Notes: generated from the letters alone by a model not told the origin. A DNA stretch of 9,762 bases from MKRK01 sp001896915 (GCA_937973935.1 CALJJF010000062.1:1-9762), one strand, 5' to 3'; positions 1 through 7,128 are shown, counted from the first letter of the stretch. Numbers and translations are program-made.

Positions 1-582
1 GGTAATATCACAGCCGGCACCTTGCTGACATTCAACGCATCTGCAACCATAGCAAACTTGACCGGCAATCAAATTCAATATTCCTACTATAAGAACGATG
101 CAGACGGATTTTCCTGCATCAAGAGCTGGTCAGCGGACAACGTGCTGACATGGAGACCGGCTATGGCGGGGAACTATCAGATTCAGGTCAGAGCAAAGGG
201 GATAGATGCAGGCTCCTATGAAGCAGTGAAAAACTTTGATGTCACGGTGGCAGGCACATCTGCAACCATTGCAGAAGAAGACATTACCGTTAAGTTCTAT
301 AATATCACTACGGGTGTAGAGGTTGCGCCAAGCAATCTGGTCGCAAGAGTGCCTGTAGAGGTGAGAATTGCCGTACCATCCGGCAATAATGATTTGTACT
401 ATAAGCTGTTGGTCAGCGATAACCAGCTGGGCACATACGAAGTAAGCAAATATTCGCCGGATGGGTCCATCCTTTGGACACCGAGAAAAGCATTGGACTT
501 TAGTGTTAAGGTCTATACTAGAAACTCTGATTCCTTCGGCATTGCTGATATGATCAAAACCGTCAGCGTAACAGCGAGTTAA
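1..582 (+). CDS. C-terminal part of a surface/secreted protein with triple-tyrosine-like repeats (5' partial)
   Basis: The frame is open from base 1, so the protein begins upstream; 193 residues and a TAA stop are visible. The TTG at 22 lies inside the frame and has no reason to be the start. Two similar beta-rich units are seen, each with aromatic-rich strands (SYYKNDADGF, then DLYYKLLVSD) followed by a Trp-Pro turn and a closing strand (LTWRPAMAGNYQIQVRAKG; ILWTPRKALDFSVKVYTRN). This is the layout of Y_Y_Y (triple tyrosine motif) domains, Ig-like modules at the C-termini of extracellular Clostridia proteins. No enzyme motif, sorting signal or membrane segment is visible, and the protein simply ends after the second unit. 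Its function is unknown; cell-surface binding or structural presentation is inferred. It converges on the redox genes and is insulated by the hairpin just downstream. Confidence 0.72.
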   Translation, partial: GNITAGTLLTFNASATIANLTGNQIQYSYYKNDADGFSCIKSWSADNVLTWRPAMAGNYQIQVRAKGIDAGSYEAVKNFDVTVAGTSATIAEEDITVKFYNITTGVEVAPSNLVARVPVEVRIAVPSGNNDLYYKLLVSDNQLGTYEVSKYSPDGSILWTPRKALDFSVKVYTRNSDSFGIADMIKTVSVTAS

Positions 583-605
583 CCCTTCATACATATTCCT
601 AAATG

Positions 606-644
606 CAAAAAGTGAGCATAGGGCTTTCCCTTGCTCACTTTTTG
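606..644. terminator. Bidirectional intrinsic terminator
   Basis: The arms CAAAAAGTGAGCA (606-618) and TGCTCACTTTTTG (632-644) are perfectly complementary. An inner AGGG/CCCT extension closes on a CTTT loop, with one bulged T at 619. The A-run and T-run flanking the GC core allow termination in both directions. It lies between the convergent stops of the triple-tyrosine gene (582) and the thioredoxin gene (651). Confidence 0.88.
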
Positions 645-650
645 TATTCT

Positions 651-1211
651 TTATTGTAAGATTGCTTCTACATTGCTTCTTATTGTATCCTCATCAATAC
701 CGCCTGTATAGGATTTTACAACATTCCCGTTTTTGTCTATGAAAATTGACATGGGGATGGAGCTGACAGAATATGCATCGGCAGCGTTCATTTTAGTATC
801 AAAATATACATCGAAGGTATAGTCGTTGTCCTTGATAAATTGCTTGGCTTTGTCTATGGTTTCCCGTTGCCCGTCTGTCAAATCAACCATCATGAAAACA
901 ACACCCTTGTCTTTAGATTCCTCGTAGATCTTTTGATAAGCCGGCATTTCCCCCCGGCAGGGAGGACACCAGGAAGCCCAAAAATTCAATACCACCGGCT
1001 TGCCTTTAAAATCGGAAAGCGTTACGGTTTTGCCGGTATGGTCAATTACACTGAAATCCGCAGCTTTGACCTTGGCAACACTCGATTGCCCGGAAGTGGT
1101 GGTTTTGGCTTCTTCATAATCGTCCTTCAGCATATTGTATCCGAAATAGGCAAATGCAATAACGGCTGTCATAACAACCAAGGTAATGAGCACTACTAAT
1201 TTGTTTTTCAT
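651..1211 (-). CDS. Membrane-anchored TlpA/ResA-family thiol-disulfide oxidoreductase
   Basis: A 186-residue protein. An N-terminal hydrophobic segment (about residues 5-24) serves as an uncleaved signal anchor, a linker of about 25 residues follows, and then a thioredoxin fold of the AhpC-TSA/Redoxin type (about 50-185). The active site is WCPPC (Cys82 and Cys85), followed by RGEMP as in TlpA/ResA proteins, and the cis-proline loop SIPMS (Pro153) is present. The length is normal for the family. The domain should sit outside the membrane and reduce or exchange disulfides in exported proteins. Its start is set by AGGAGG at 1220-1225, which overlaps the ccdA stop (1224-1226), so the two genes are probably translationally coupled. 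CcdA is the expected electron donor. No cytochrome c or haem-handling gene is nearby, so a cytochrome maturation role is not supported here; the substrate is unknown. Confidence 0.93.
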   Translation of the reverse strand: MKNKLVVLITLVVMTAVIAFAYFGYNMLKDDYEEAKTTTSGQSSVAKVKAADFSVIDHTGKTVTLSDFKGKPVVLNFWASWCPPCRGEMPAYQKIYEESKDKGVVFMMVDLTDGQRETIDKAKQFIKDNDYTFDVYFDTKMNAADAYSVSSIPMSIFIDKNGNVVKSYTGGIDEDTIRSNVEAILQ

Positions 1212-1223
1212 GGAAACAACCTC

Positions 1224-1892
1224 CTAAAAGCTAAAAAATGACAATAGTGTATTGAAAAATCCGAACATCATAAACAAACCAATGATGATGAGAAGCAGAC
1301 CGCAGATTTTGTTGATGATGGAATAATGCTTTTTGATGAAATGAAAAGCACCTTTCAGACTATCGATTAAAACTGCTGAAAGAATGAAGGGGATACCCAG
1401 TCCCAATGAATAAAAAAGGAGATGAAGGATTCCCTTGCTGCTTTCCCCTTGGGTGGCCGCCATCATCAGCGCCGAGCTTAAAAAGGAACCGACACAGGGT
1501 GTCCAGGCAAAGGAAAAGAGAAAGCCGAATAAGATTGAGGAAAAAAAGGTGAATGTTTTGATTTTGACATTGATTTTTTTGGTGTTATTCAAAAAGTTCA
1601 GCTTGATGATATTCATATAATTCAACCCTGCCAGAATTAAAAAACTACCCCCTGCAATGTTCAGTGCCGTCTGATGGTCACGGATGAACCTGCCAAAGGT
1701 TCCTGCTGCGGCACCCAAAGCAACAAAAACTATAGTGAAACCGAGAACAAAACCGATTGCGTTGATCACAGCAGATTTACTGCTCTTTTGTTCTGCACCT
1801 GCAAAATAGGTGATATAAATCGGCAGCATGGGCAGTATGCAGGGAGATATGAAGGTGATGATACCTTCCAATAAGGACAATAAATAAGCCAT
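1224..1892 (-). CDS. ccdA: CcdA-type transmembrane thiol electron transporter
   Basis: A 222-residue, almost wholly hydrophobic protein with about six membrane segments, matching the CcdA/DsbD-beta family in length. The two redox cysteines are both in the expected S/T-P-C setting: ISPCILPMLP in the first segment (Cys18) and WTPCVGSF in the fourth (Cys133). The family takes electrons from cytoplasmic thioredoxin and passes them across the membrane to extracytoplasmic thiol proteins. The downstream TlpA-like gene, whose ribosome binding site overlaps this stop codon, is the obvious acceptor. The start ATG has GGGAGG at 1899-1904 (six-base spacing). A near-perfect extended -10 lies just upstream at 1919-1927, implying a short leader. 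The gene is divergent from the rhodanese gene. Confidence 0.94.
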   Translation of the reverse strand: MAYLLSLLEGIITFISPCILPMLPIYITYFAGAEQKSSKSAVINAIGFVLGFTIVFVALGAAAGTFGRFIRDHQTALNIAGGSFLILAGLNYMNIIKLNFLNNTKKINVKIKTFTFFSSILFGFLFSFAWTPCVGSFLSSALMMAATQGESSKGILHLLFYSLGLGIPFILSAVLIDSLKGAFHFIKKHYSIINKICGLLLIIIGLFMMFGFFNTLLSFFSF

Positions 1893-1918
1893 GGAATCCC
1901 TCCCGGTATTTTTCTACG

Positions 1919-1927
1919 ATTATACCA
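1919..1927 (-). promoter_or_regulatory. Extended -10 promoter for ccdA-tlpA-like operon
   Basis: Read on the minus strand, this is TGGTATAAT, a perfect TGn-TATAAT extended -10. The -35 at 17-base spacing is poor (CATAAA), as is common for extended -10 promoters. The start of transcription would fall near 1912, about 20 bases before the ccdA ATG. Confidence 0.7.
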
Positions 1928-1977
1928 TAAAATGAAGCACGTTTATGTAACTAAATCACAGAAACTTTAATTTTTTT

Positions 1978-1987
1978 TGGATATAAT
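1978..1987 (+). promoter_or_regulatory. Probable -10 region for the rhodanese gene
   Basis: TATAAT at 1982-1987 is preceded by an oligo-T run and TG at 1978-1979, one base further from the -10 than the extended -10 consensus. No convincing -35 is seen. Transcription would start near 1994, 20 or so bases before the preferred ATG. This excludes the in-frame TTG at 1977 as a start from this promoter. Confidence 0.5.
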
Positions 1988-2015
1988 AGAAAAAAACAGA
2001 AAAGGAATGATTCAT

Positions 2016-2345
2016 ATGTTTGGTTTATTGACGAGAAGCAAAAAATACAAATCCATCAGTCCGTCGCAAGCAAGTGAACGCTTAAAGAACAAATCCGTAA
2101 AGCTGATTGATGTGCGAACCCCGGAGGAGCACCGGAACATACGAATTCCCGGGAGTATGAATATACCTATTGATCGTTTGCAAACGATTCAAAAATCGAT
2201 ACCCGATCCAAACACAGAGATTATCGTTTACTGCCACAGCGGTGCAAGAGCTTCCAGTGCTGCCAATAAGCTGGCTGAGATGGGTTATACCAATGTATCG
2301 AATCTGGGCGGCATCATCAGCTGGCCTTATCAAACAGAGCGTTAA
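2016..2345 (+). CDS. Single-domain rhodanese-like sulfurtransferase
   Basis: A 109-residue cytoplasmic protein forming one rhodanese domain, close to the minimal GlpE/PspE-like size. It has the CH2A-type signature LIDVRTPEEH (about 30-39) with IPGSMNIP after it. The active loop is CHSGAR (catalytic Cys73), the C-X-X-G-X-R form typical of bacterial single-domain enzymes, and the C-terminal GGIISWPY matches the usual GG-x-x-x-W ending. The family carries persulfide sulfur to thiols or partner enzymes; the acceptor here is unknown. The ATG at 2016 is preferred because AAAGGA (2001-2006) precedes it by nine bases. The in-frame ATG at 2007 and TTG at 1977 have no properly spaced site, and the TTG lies upstream of the predicted transcription start. 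It is divergent from ccdA, so shared redox regulation is possible but not shown. Confidence 0.9.
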   Translation: MFGLLTRSKKYKSISPSQASERLKNKSVKLIDVRTPEEHRNIRIPGSMNIPIDRLQTIQKSIPDPNTEIIVYCHSGARASSAANKLAEMGYTNVSNLGGIISWPYQTER

Positions 2346-2353
2346 CCAAGTTA

Positions 2354-2394
2354 AAACACCTTGACAGCTTCTCGGGAAACCTGTCAAGGTGTTT
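2354..2394. terminator. Bidirectional intrinsic terminator
   Basis: The 14-base arms AAACACCTTGACAG (2354-2367) and CTGTCAAGGTGTTT (2381-2394) are perfectly complementary around a 13-base loop. A T-rich tract follows on the plus side, and on the minus strand the stem ends in TTTT. It sits between the convergent stops of the rhodanese gene (2345) and motB (2397), ending the long flagellar operon. Confidence 0.92.
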
Positions 2395-2396
2395 GT

Positions 2397-3233
2397 TTAT
2401 TTTGAGGTGACTTTTCCGGTTGTCTTTCGGGTCGTTGCAACTGTTGTGATTTTATTATTGTTGACTTGTGTGATTTTGATTTCAACACGGCGGTTTTGTG
2501 CTCTGCCTGCTTCCGTGTCATTGCTGGCAATAGGGCTGTATCGTGCATAGCCGGCAATACTCATTTTGGATTGGGGCAGTCCGCTTTGTTGGACCATGTA
2601 TCTTAGTACGGCAATGGCACGGTCGGCGGATAACTGCCAAGCGGTGAAATTATCGTTGGACTCCTCCGAAACCTTTGCGGTGTGTCCTTCAATCTGAATT
2701 TTCTCTATGACATCCTTCACTGAGTTCAGCGTTTTTGTAATATTCACCAGAATGCTGACGCCGTCGGGCTTCATATTGGACTGGTTTGGATAAAAAAGCA
2801 CACTCTCCTTGAAACGAAGAAGAATATAGGAATCTGCTTTTTCCACCACAATGTCATTGCTGTACCCGTTTTTATTAATGGTATCCTTGATCATCCCATA
2901 TACCTCGTCAAAATTCTGGGGCGTTTTGATGTCGTTGCTTGTCTTGGAACCGGATTTCAAGGGGCTTGTGGTGGGGAAATAGACGGTGTTGTTTTTATTG
3001 GTGCCGGAAACAGCCGTGCCGTCAGGTGTCATACCGCCGCCAAGACCGCTGCGGGTATCCCCGTTAAAGGCAGCACCCATGTTTTCTGCCATGGCTTTGA
3101 ACTTTTTTGAGTCAATGGTGCTCATGGTGTACATTACGATAAACAAAACCAGAAGCAGGGTGATAACGTCGGAATAGGTTAAGAGCCATCGTTCATGATT
3201 TGGTTCTTTCTCATGTTCTTCGTGGCGTTTCAT
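2397..3233 (-). CDS. motB: Flagellar motor stator protein MotB
   Basis: A 278-residue protein. A short charged cytoplasmic N-terminus is followed by one membrane helix (about 16-40, WLLTYSDVITLLLVLFIV). It contains the conserved ion-binding aspartate (Asp22) of the MotB plug family. A Gly/Ser/Thr-rich linker (about 55-105) leads to an OmpA/MotB peptidoglycan-binding domain (about 140-255), with EGHTA (182-186) and the NRRVEI motif (247-252). A Thr/Lys-rich tail of about 25 residues follows. MotB anchors the stator to the wall and forms the ion channel with MotA. Ion type (H+ or Na+) cannot be decided safely from this sequence. It is the last gene of the fliD operon, 42 bases after motA. GGGAG at 3240-3244 sits six bases before the ATG. 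Confidence 0.95.
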   Translation of the reverse strand: MKRHEEHEKEPNHERWLLTYSDVITLLLVLFIVMYTMSTIDSKKFKAMAENMGAAFNGDTRSGLGGGMTPDGTAVSGTNKNNTVYFPTTSPLKSGSKTSNDIKTPQNFDEVYGMIKDTINKNGYSNDIVVEKADSYILLRFKESVLFYPNQSNMKPDGVSILVNITKTLNSVKDVIEKIQIEGHTAKVSEESNDNFTAWQLSADRAIAVLRYMVQQSGLPQSKMSIAGYARYSPIASNDTEAGRAQNRRVEIKITQVNNNKITTVATTRKTTGKVTSK

Positions 3234-3275
3234 TCCTGTCTCCCTTCCTTTCTCGTGCAGCTGATGAGGGATCCG

Positions 3276-4118
3276 TTATGCCTTTGCTTTTGCTGCTTTT
3301 TTCTTTGGTGCCTGTGCTTTGATCTCTGCATTTTTTCCGGATTTCTTTTTCTTTTGCGGATCCAGCTGTAAGAAGGCCGATAGCCGTTCCCGCAGCATTT
3401 TGGGGTTTTCGCCGTTTCTGATACAGCAAATCCCTTCAATGATCATTTCTTTTTCCAGCTTATAATATTTCAGCTGAAGCTTCAGCTTGTTGCCGATGGG
3501 AAGATAAATCAGATTGGCAAACATGATACCGTACAGCGTGGCGATAAATGCAACCGCAATGGATTTTGCCAGCTCCTCCGGGGTACTCATATTGGAAAGC
3601 ACCTGAACAAGACCAAGCACCGTACCGATAATACCCATGGTGGGGGAATATCCGCCGGCAGCTTCAAAAAAAGATGCTTCAATCTTTTTGTTCTCTTCAT
3701 AAACAAAAATTTCTGTCTCCAGCAGCTCTCTGATTTCCTGCAAATCTGTGCCGTCAATCACCATGATGATACCTCTTTTTAAGAGCGGATCAATGGCTTT
3801 TTTGTTTTGCTCTTCTTCCACGACCTTTTCAAGGCTAAGAAGACCGTCTCGCCGTGCCGATTCAGATAGCATGACAAGAAAATCAATCAGTTCCGGCACC
3901 TTGCTTTTTGGTTTTTTTAAAGCCTCCAGAATGAGCTTGGGCGCTTTTGTAATGATGTTTTGCGTGTAGGATAGCATGAGCGCACCAACGGTACCACCGA
4001 AAACGATCAGAGCAGGACTTAATAAAATAAGAGACTGTATTTTACCATGCTCCAAGATGTACCCGACTAAAATCATACCGATACCGAAAAACACACCTAT
4101 AATGCTGAAAATGTCCAT
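3276..4118 (-). CDS. motA: Flagellar motor stator protein MotA
   Basis: A 280-residue membrane protein of the MotA/PomA family, of near-usual length. Four hydrophobic segments lie at about 3-22, 28-50, 155-175 and 183-208, with a large cytoplasmic loop between the second and third. The loop carries the RDGLLSLE stretch (90-97), which holds the charged residues that face the rotor. The two channel prolines are visible: SPTMGIIGTVLGL (Pro159) and IYLPIGNK (Pro207). The C-terminus is unusual in ending in a Lys/Ala-rich tail (about 256-280). The ATG at 4116-4118 is chosen because AGGTGA (4124-4129) sits five bases upstream; a TTG further up would overlap the preceding gene. It lies 13 bases after the FlgN/FliT-like gene and just before motB, so stator expression is tied to late flagellar transcription. 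Confidence 0.96.
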   Translation of the reverse strand: MDIFSIIGVFFGIGMILVGYILEHGKIQSLILLSPALIVFGGTVGALMLSYTQNIITKAPKLILEALKKPKSKVPELIDFLVMLSESARRDGLLSLEKVVEEEQNKKAIDPLLKRGIIMVIDGTDLQEIRELLETEIFVYEENKKIEASFFEAAGGYSPTMGIIGTVLGLVQVLSNMSTPEELAKSIAVAFIATLYGIMFANLIYLPIGNKLKLQLKYYKLEKEMIIEGICCIRNGENPKMLRERLSAFLQLDPQKKKKSGKNAEIKAQAPKKKAAKAKA

Positions 4119-4131
4119 TGCTTTCACCTGT

Positions 4132-4638
4132 CTATTCTTTGATATCAATGAGATTGCCGGTTGATCTTGTGATTTGAGTATTGATATACCTGCTCTTATG
4201 ATGATTTGTTTCTATATCCCGCCGCAGCTTTTTGAGTTCTTTTTTTGCTTGGTCGGCTTCATCCTGAATGACCGTAATCAATTGATTGTTCAGAGAGATC
4301 AGGTTTGCCAGTATTGTCTGCTGTTTTGCAAGAATGGTTTGCAGGCTGATTGCCCAAACGGGTATTTTATAATCAATCGGCTGGTGCCTTAGAATTTTTT
4401 GGATGAGTGCCTTGTCATCACTGGAAAACAGCTCGGTACAGTCATTGATCTCAATGTCAATCCGGTCAATGGTTTCTGTAAATGAATGTTGTTTCAAGAC
4501 AAGCGCAAGGACGCCATCGGAATGGTCATTGGACAGTTCCGCTTGAACATTCAGCAGATTGTTGTGGTAATTATGTAGTGCATCCAGCTTTTTCAGAACC
4601 AGATAGCTTAGTTTTTTTATATATTCTTCTTTACTCAT
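4132..4638 (-). CDS. FlgN/FliT-like flagellar export chaperone candidate (not firmly recognised)
   Basis: A 168-residue, soluble, almost wholly helical protein with no signal peptide and no catalytic motif. The N-terminal helix (MSKEEYIKKLSYLVLKK) and the alternating hydrophobic and charged pattern, followed by a long amphipathic helix at about 96-150, resemble FlgN/FliT chaperones in architecture. These bind hook-associated proteins or the filament cap before export. This is a fold-level resemblance, not a motif match. Its context supports the idea: the ATG (4636-4638) overlaps the fliS TGA stop (4635-4637) as ATGA, so it is translationally coupled to a known chaperone gene, and fliD, a usual FliT client, heads the operon. 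GGAAAG at 4645-4650 gives the ribosome binding site. An alternative is a lineage-specific motility protein. Confidence 0.65.
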   Translation of the reverse strand: MSKEEYIKKLSYLVLKKLDALHNYHNNLLNVQAELSNDHSDGVLALVLKQHSFTETIDRIDIEINDCTELFSSDDKALIQKILRHQPIDYKIPVWAISLQTILAKQQTILANLISLNNQLITVIQDEADQAKKELKKLRRDIETNHHKSRYINTQITRSTGNLIDIKE

Positions 4639-5039
4639 ATACTTCTTTCCAACGGTTTTGGCGAACCGGTACGGCATATTTTTTCCGCTTGCTGCCAGGC
4701 GTCTCTGAGCTCAGTTGTCATATTCAGAACAGCAGTGAGGGTTTCGGTGTTTTTCTCCATGTTGGCGTTTACCAGCGAATTGTATAAATACTCATACAAA
4801 GTAAGTAGATTTTTAGAAACAGGATAATTGAAATCCAAATCACCCATCAAGCTTAAAAAGATAGTTTCCGCCTTGATGATACAGTTATGCGCTTCCATAA
4901 TCTTTTTGTTATTGATAAAAAAAATTGCTTTGTTGATGTTTTTCAGTGCTTCATTATAGAGCAGCACCAGCAGCTCCCCCGGCGTCAGCGTATTAACGTA
5001 TTGTTCCTGATACTTCTGTAAGATAGCCGAATCTGTCAT
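4635..5039 (-). CDS. fliS: Flagellin export chaperone FliS
   Basis: A 134-residue all-helical cytoplasmic protein with the FliS layout. It has an N-terminal QKYQEQYVNTLTPGELLVLLY stretch (the family's Y-x-x-x-x-V-x-T-x-x-P-x-E-L-[IV]-x-x-L-Y pattern). A central helical bundle follows (NEALKNINKAI, HNCIIKAETI), then the LYEYLYNSLVNANM helix near residue 80-95. FliS binds the C-terminus of flagellin to stop early polymerisation and hands it to the export gate. The flagellin gene itself is not in the window. GGAGG at 5050-5054 is ten bases from the ATG. It starts 21 bases after fliD, and its stop overlaps the start of the next gene by four bases. Confidence 0.94.
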   Translation of the reverse strand: MTDSAILQKYQEQYVNTLTPGELLVLLYNEALKNINKAIFFINNKKIMEAHNCIIKAETIFLSLMGDLDFNYPVSKNLLTLYEYLYNSLVNANMEKNTETLTAVLNMTTELRDAWQQAEKICRTGSPKPLERSI

Positions 5040-5060
5040 TGTGATACATCCTCCGTTTTA

Positions 5061-7004
5061 TTAGCTTTGTGAAGAGCTGAACTGTTGAGACAGCCATGCG
5101 CTTTTTTTGTTCATTTCTGATAAGGCGGTTTCCATCCGGGTGAATTTGTTATAATAATAATCCTGCTGGTCGGTGAGCTTGACGTTGAGGGTGGTGATCC
5201 GGTCATCCAGGCTTTTCAGACGCTTTGCATAAACCGTGGTCAGATCGCTGTTTGACAAACCGACTAATTTTGTAAGGGCACCGGTGTTTTCTCTGATATT
5301 GTTTTGTACGATATCACTGATGCGGTATAGAAGTCCGGATTCACCGTTTCTGATTTTTTTAATCTCGTCTGTTGCATAAGGGGAATAGGAATACCTTGAT
5401 TTTTGTGCCAGCAGCCGGATCACATTCTGCGGGTTTTCCGAAAGTGCCTTTCGTAGCTTATTATCATCGATATTTAATTTTCCTTTATCAGAAAACAAGC
5501 CTGTTTTGATGCCGATATCTGCCAGGATAACACCAATGCTTTTTGTGCTGTCACCAAGCTGTTTCACATCCAGCATCATGGAGGTGCGTATTCCTGCAGC
5601 AATGGAATTCAGATATAAATCACTTGCCAACATACCGCTTTTCGCTTTTTCATCCCACAGGGTTGCTTCCTTTTCAGACAGTGCACTGCGCTTTTCATCC
5701 GTAAGCGGCGGATAGTCTTTATAACGGGTTTCCGAAAGCTTGTCCGTGACAAGCTTCAAGATGTCATTATAATCAGCGACAAATTCTTTGATTTTATTCA
5801 CGGCGTTTTCCAGATCATAGGAAACATTGATTTTAATGTTTTCCGCGATACTGCCGCTCGCTTTTCCCAGCAGAGTATAGGTATTGCCGTCCAGCTCAAA
5901 GGTGTTTGAGCTTTTCGTAATCGTTGTATAAGTAAGAGATTCCGGTTCTGACGTTCCTGCACTGGTGTTGATTTTTATTTGTGCATTGGTACCGTCTGTG
6001 AATTTTCCGCTGCCGAACAGGCTCGTCAGAAAGGTTCCGCCGTCCTGGTCAGAAAAGATAATTTGATTGCCGGAACCGGTGATGTTTGAGGTCAGGGTAA
6101 AGGTATCGGAAAGGCTGGAATACATCATCTGGACGCCGGCATTCCCGGCGTTGACCATATTGACTACATCCAGCAGGGTGGCTTCGCTGCTTACCGAAAA
6201 CTGTGTTCCGTTTATGGTGAATGTTACTGTGCCGGAGGGTGGATTGGCAATCGTCAGCTGCGATAGCTTATCGGACAGATTGATGCGGTTGCTTCTTCCG
6301 TCCGCAAAAGAAATGATGTCACCGGCTTCATTCCCTGTGTTTCCCGAGCCGGAAAGGGTAATGGGATTGCCGGCTGAGCTTAACAAAATTTGATTTCCAC
6401 TTTCGGAAATGGTTATTCTGTCTGTTCCGAAAGCCGTGTTTAAGAGGCTTTGCAGCTCTGTTGAAACAGACGAGACAGAGTTATATGGTTTGGTGGAGAA
6501 GGTGATGGTTTTGGTCACTCCGTCAAGAGTGATATTCATTTTTTTTCCTGACAATCCGGAGACGGTAGCGGTATCAACAGCAATACTTGCGGGTTGAGAA
6601 ACCGGTGATGTGCTTTCCATCGTGGAGGAAGTGGCAAGGCTGATGATATCACTGATAATGATATTGCTTTTGATGGCGTTCAGCCCGGGAGAAACCGATA
6701 CATATTCAGGAGTGGTGACAGCTGCAGAATATTTACTGAGGTTATTTTCAAAGCTGGTGTCTGTTCCGCTGATATATTTTTTATCAAATGAGGACAGCTT
6801 TGTGATGATTTCTCTGTAGCCGTCGATTTTCCAGCTTAACAATTGTTTCTGCTGTTTGGCAGAATCAATCTTATTTGAAATGTCAGCCGTCAGTCCTTTT
6901 ACCAGCGTTTCGGTATCAAGACCCGATTCAAGACCGCTTAAACGGTTGGAATATGTATTTGAGCTTGTACTGCTAATACTACTTGACACAGATCTCACCG
7001 TCAT
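5061..7004 (-). CDS. fliD: Flagellar filament capping protein FliD (HAP2)
   Basis: A 647-residue protein. After a Ser-rich lead comes the FliD N-terminal signature GLESGLDTETLV (24-35) and a helical region to about 100. The middle is a beta-rich, Ser/Thr/Gly-rich zone. Two stretches in it (about 155-215 and 258-318) read like flagellin hook IN modules, each ending in a similar phrase (SGNQILLSSAG; GSGNQIIFSDQ). The FliD C-terminal domain covers about 390-640 and ends in a coiled coil (YYNKFTRMETALSEMN). At 647 residues it is longer than Bacillus-type FliD (about 500), the extra being the surface-exposed middle. FliD caps the filament and directs flagellin assembly. The ATG is directly abutted by GAAAGG (7005-7010), so the GTG at 6996-6998, five bases from GAAAGGA, may be the true start, giving 645 residues. 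It is the first gene of the operon, behind a sigma-D promoter. Confidence 0.95.
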   Translation of the reverse strand: MTVRSVSSSISSTSSNTYSNRLSGLESGLDTETLVKGLTADISNKIDSAKQQKQLLSWKIDGYREIITKLSSFDKKYISGTDTSFENNLSKYSAAVTTPEYVSVSPGLNAIKSNIIISDIISLATSSTMESTSPVSQPASIAVDTATVSGLSGKKMNITLDGVTKTITFSTKPYNSVSSVSTELQSLLNTAFGTDRITISESGNQILLSSAGNPITLSGSGNTGNEAGDIISFADGRSNRINLSDKLSQLTIANPPSGTVTFTINGTQFSVSSEATLLDVVNMVNAGNAGVQMMYSSLSDTFTLTSNITGSGNQIIFSDQDGGTFLTSLFGSGKFTDGTNAQIKINTSAGTSEPESLTYTTITKSSNTFELDGNTYTLLGKASGSIAENIKINVSYDLENAVNKIKEFVADYNDILKLVTDKLSETRYKDYPPLTDEKRSALSEKEATLWDEKAKSGMLASDLYLNSIAAGIRTSMMLDVKQLGDSTKSIGVILADIGIKTGLFSDKGKLNIDDNKLRKALSENPQNVIRLLAQKSRYSYSPYATDEIKKIRNGESGLLYRISDIVQNNIRENTGALTKLVGLSNSDLTTVYAKRLKSLDDRITTLNVKLTDQQDYYYNKFTRMETALSEMNKKSAWLSQQFSSSQS

Positions 7005-7027
7005 CCTTTCTCATCGTTCTGTTTTAT

Positions 7028-7054
7028 ATATCGGCGACATAGAAAAAAACTTTA
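7028..7054 (-). promoter_or_regulatory. Proximal sigma-D (FliA-type) promoter of the fliD operon
   Basis: On the minus strand, TAAA (7054-7051), exactly 15 bases, then GCCGATAT (7035-7028). This matches the Bacillus sigma-D consensus at every position. Transcription would begin near 7021, giving a leader of under 20 bases before fliD. It is the expected late-class promoter for fliD-fliS-motA-motB. Confidence 0.92.
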
Positions 7055-7128
7055 TGTTTATTATAAAAACAACAAAAACTACAATATTTAGTGAATGTGC
7101 CCCAATAACACTCATATATTTATTAATT

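Noticed and set aside
130..594. Minus-strand open frame opposite the triple-tyrosine gene
   Set aside because: The composition is Cys/His/Ile-rich as expected of a reverse shadow. It would also run across the terminator region against the convergent layout.
1977..2015. Upstream TTG and ATG starts for the rhodanese gene
   Set aside because: The TTG precedes the predicted transcription start, and the ATG at 2007 directly abuts the AAAGGA site. The ATG at 2016 has correct spacing.
3211..3439. Two short minus-strand frames overlapping the motA end and motB start
   Set aside because: They are out-of-frame readings of the Lys-rich motA tail with no independent support.
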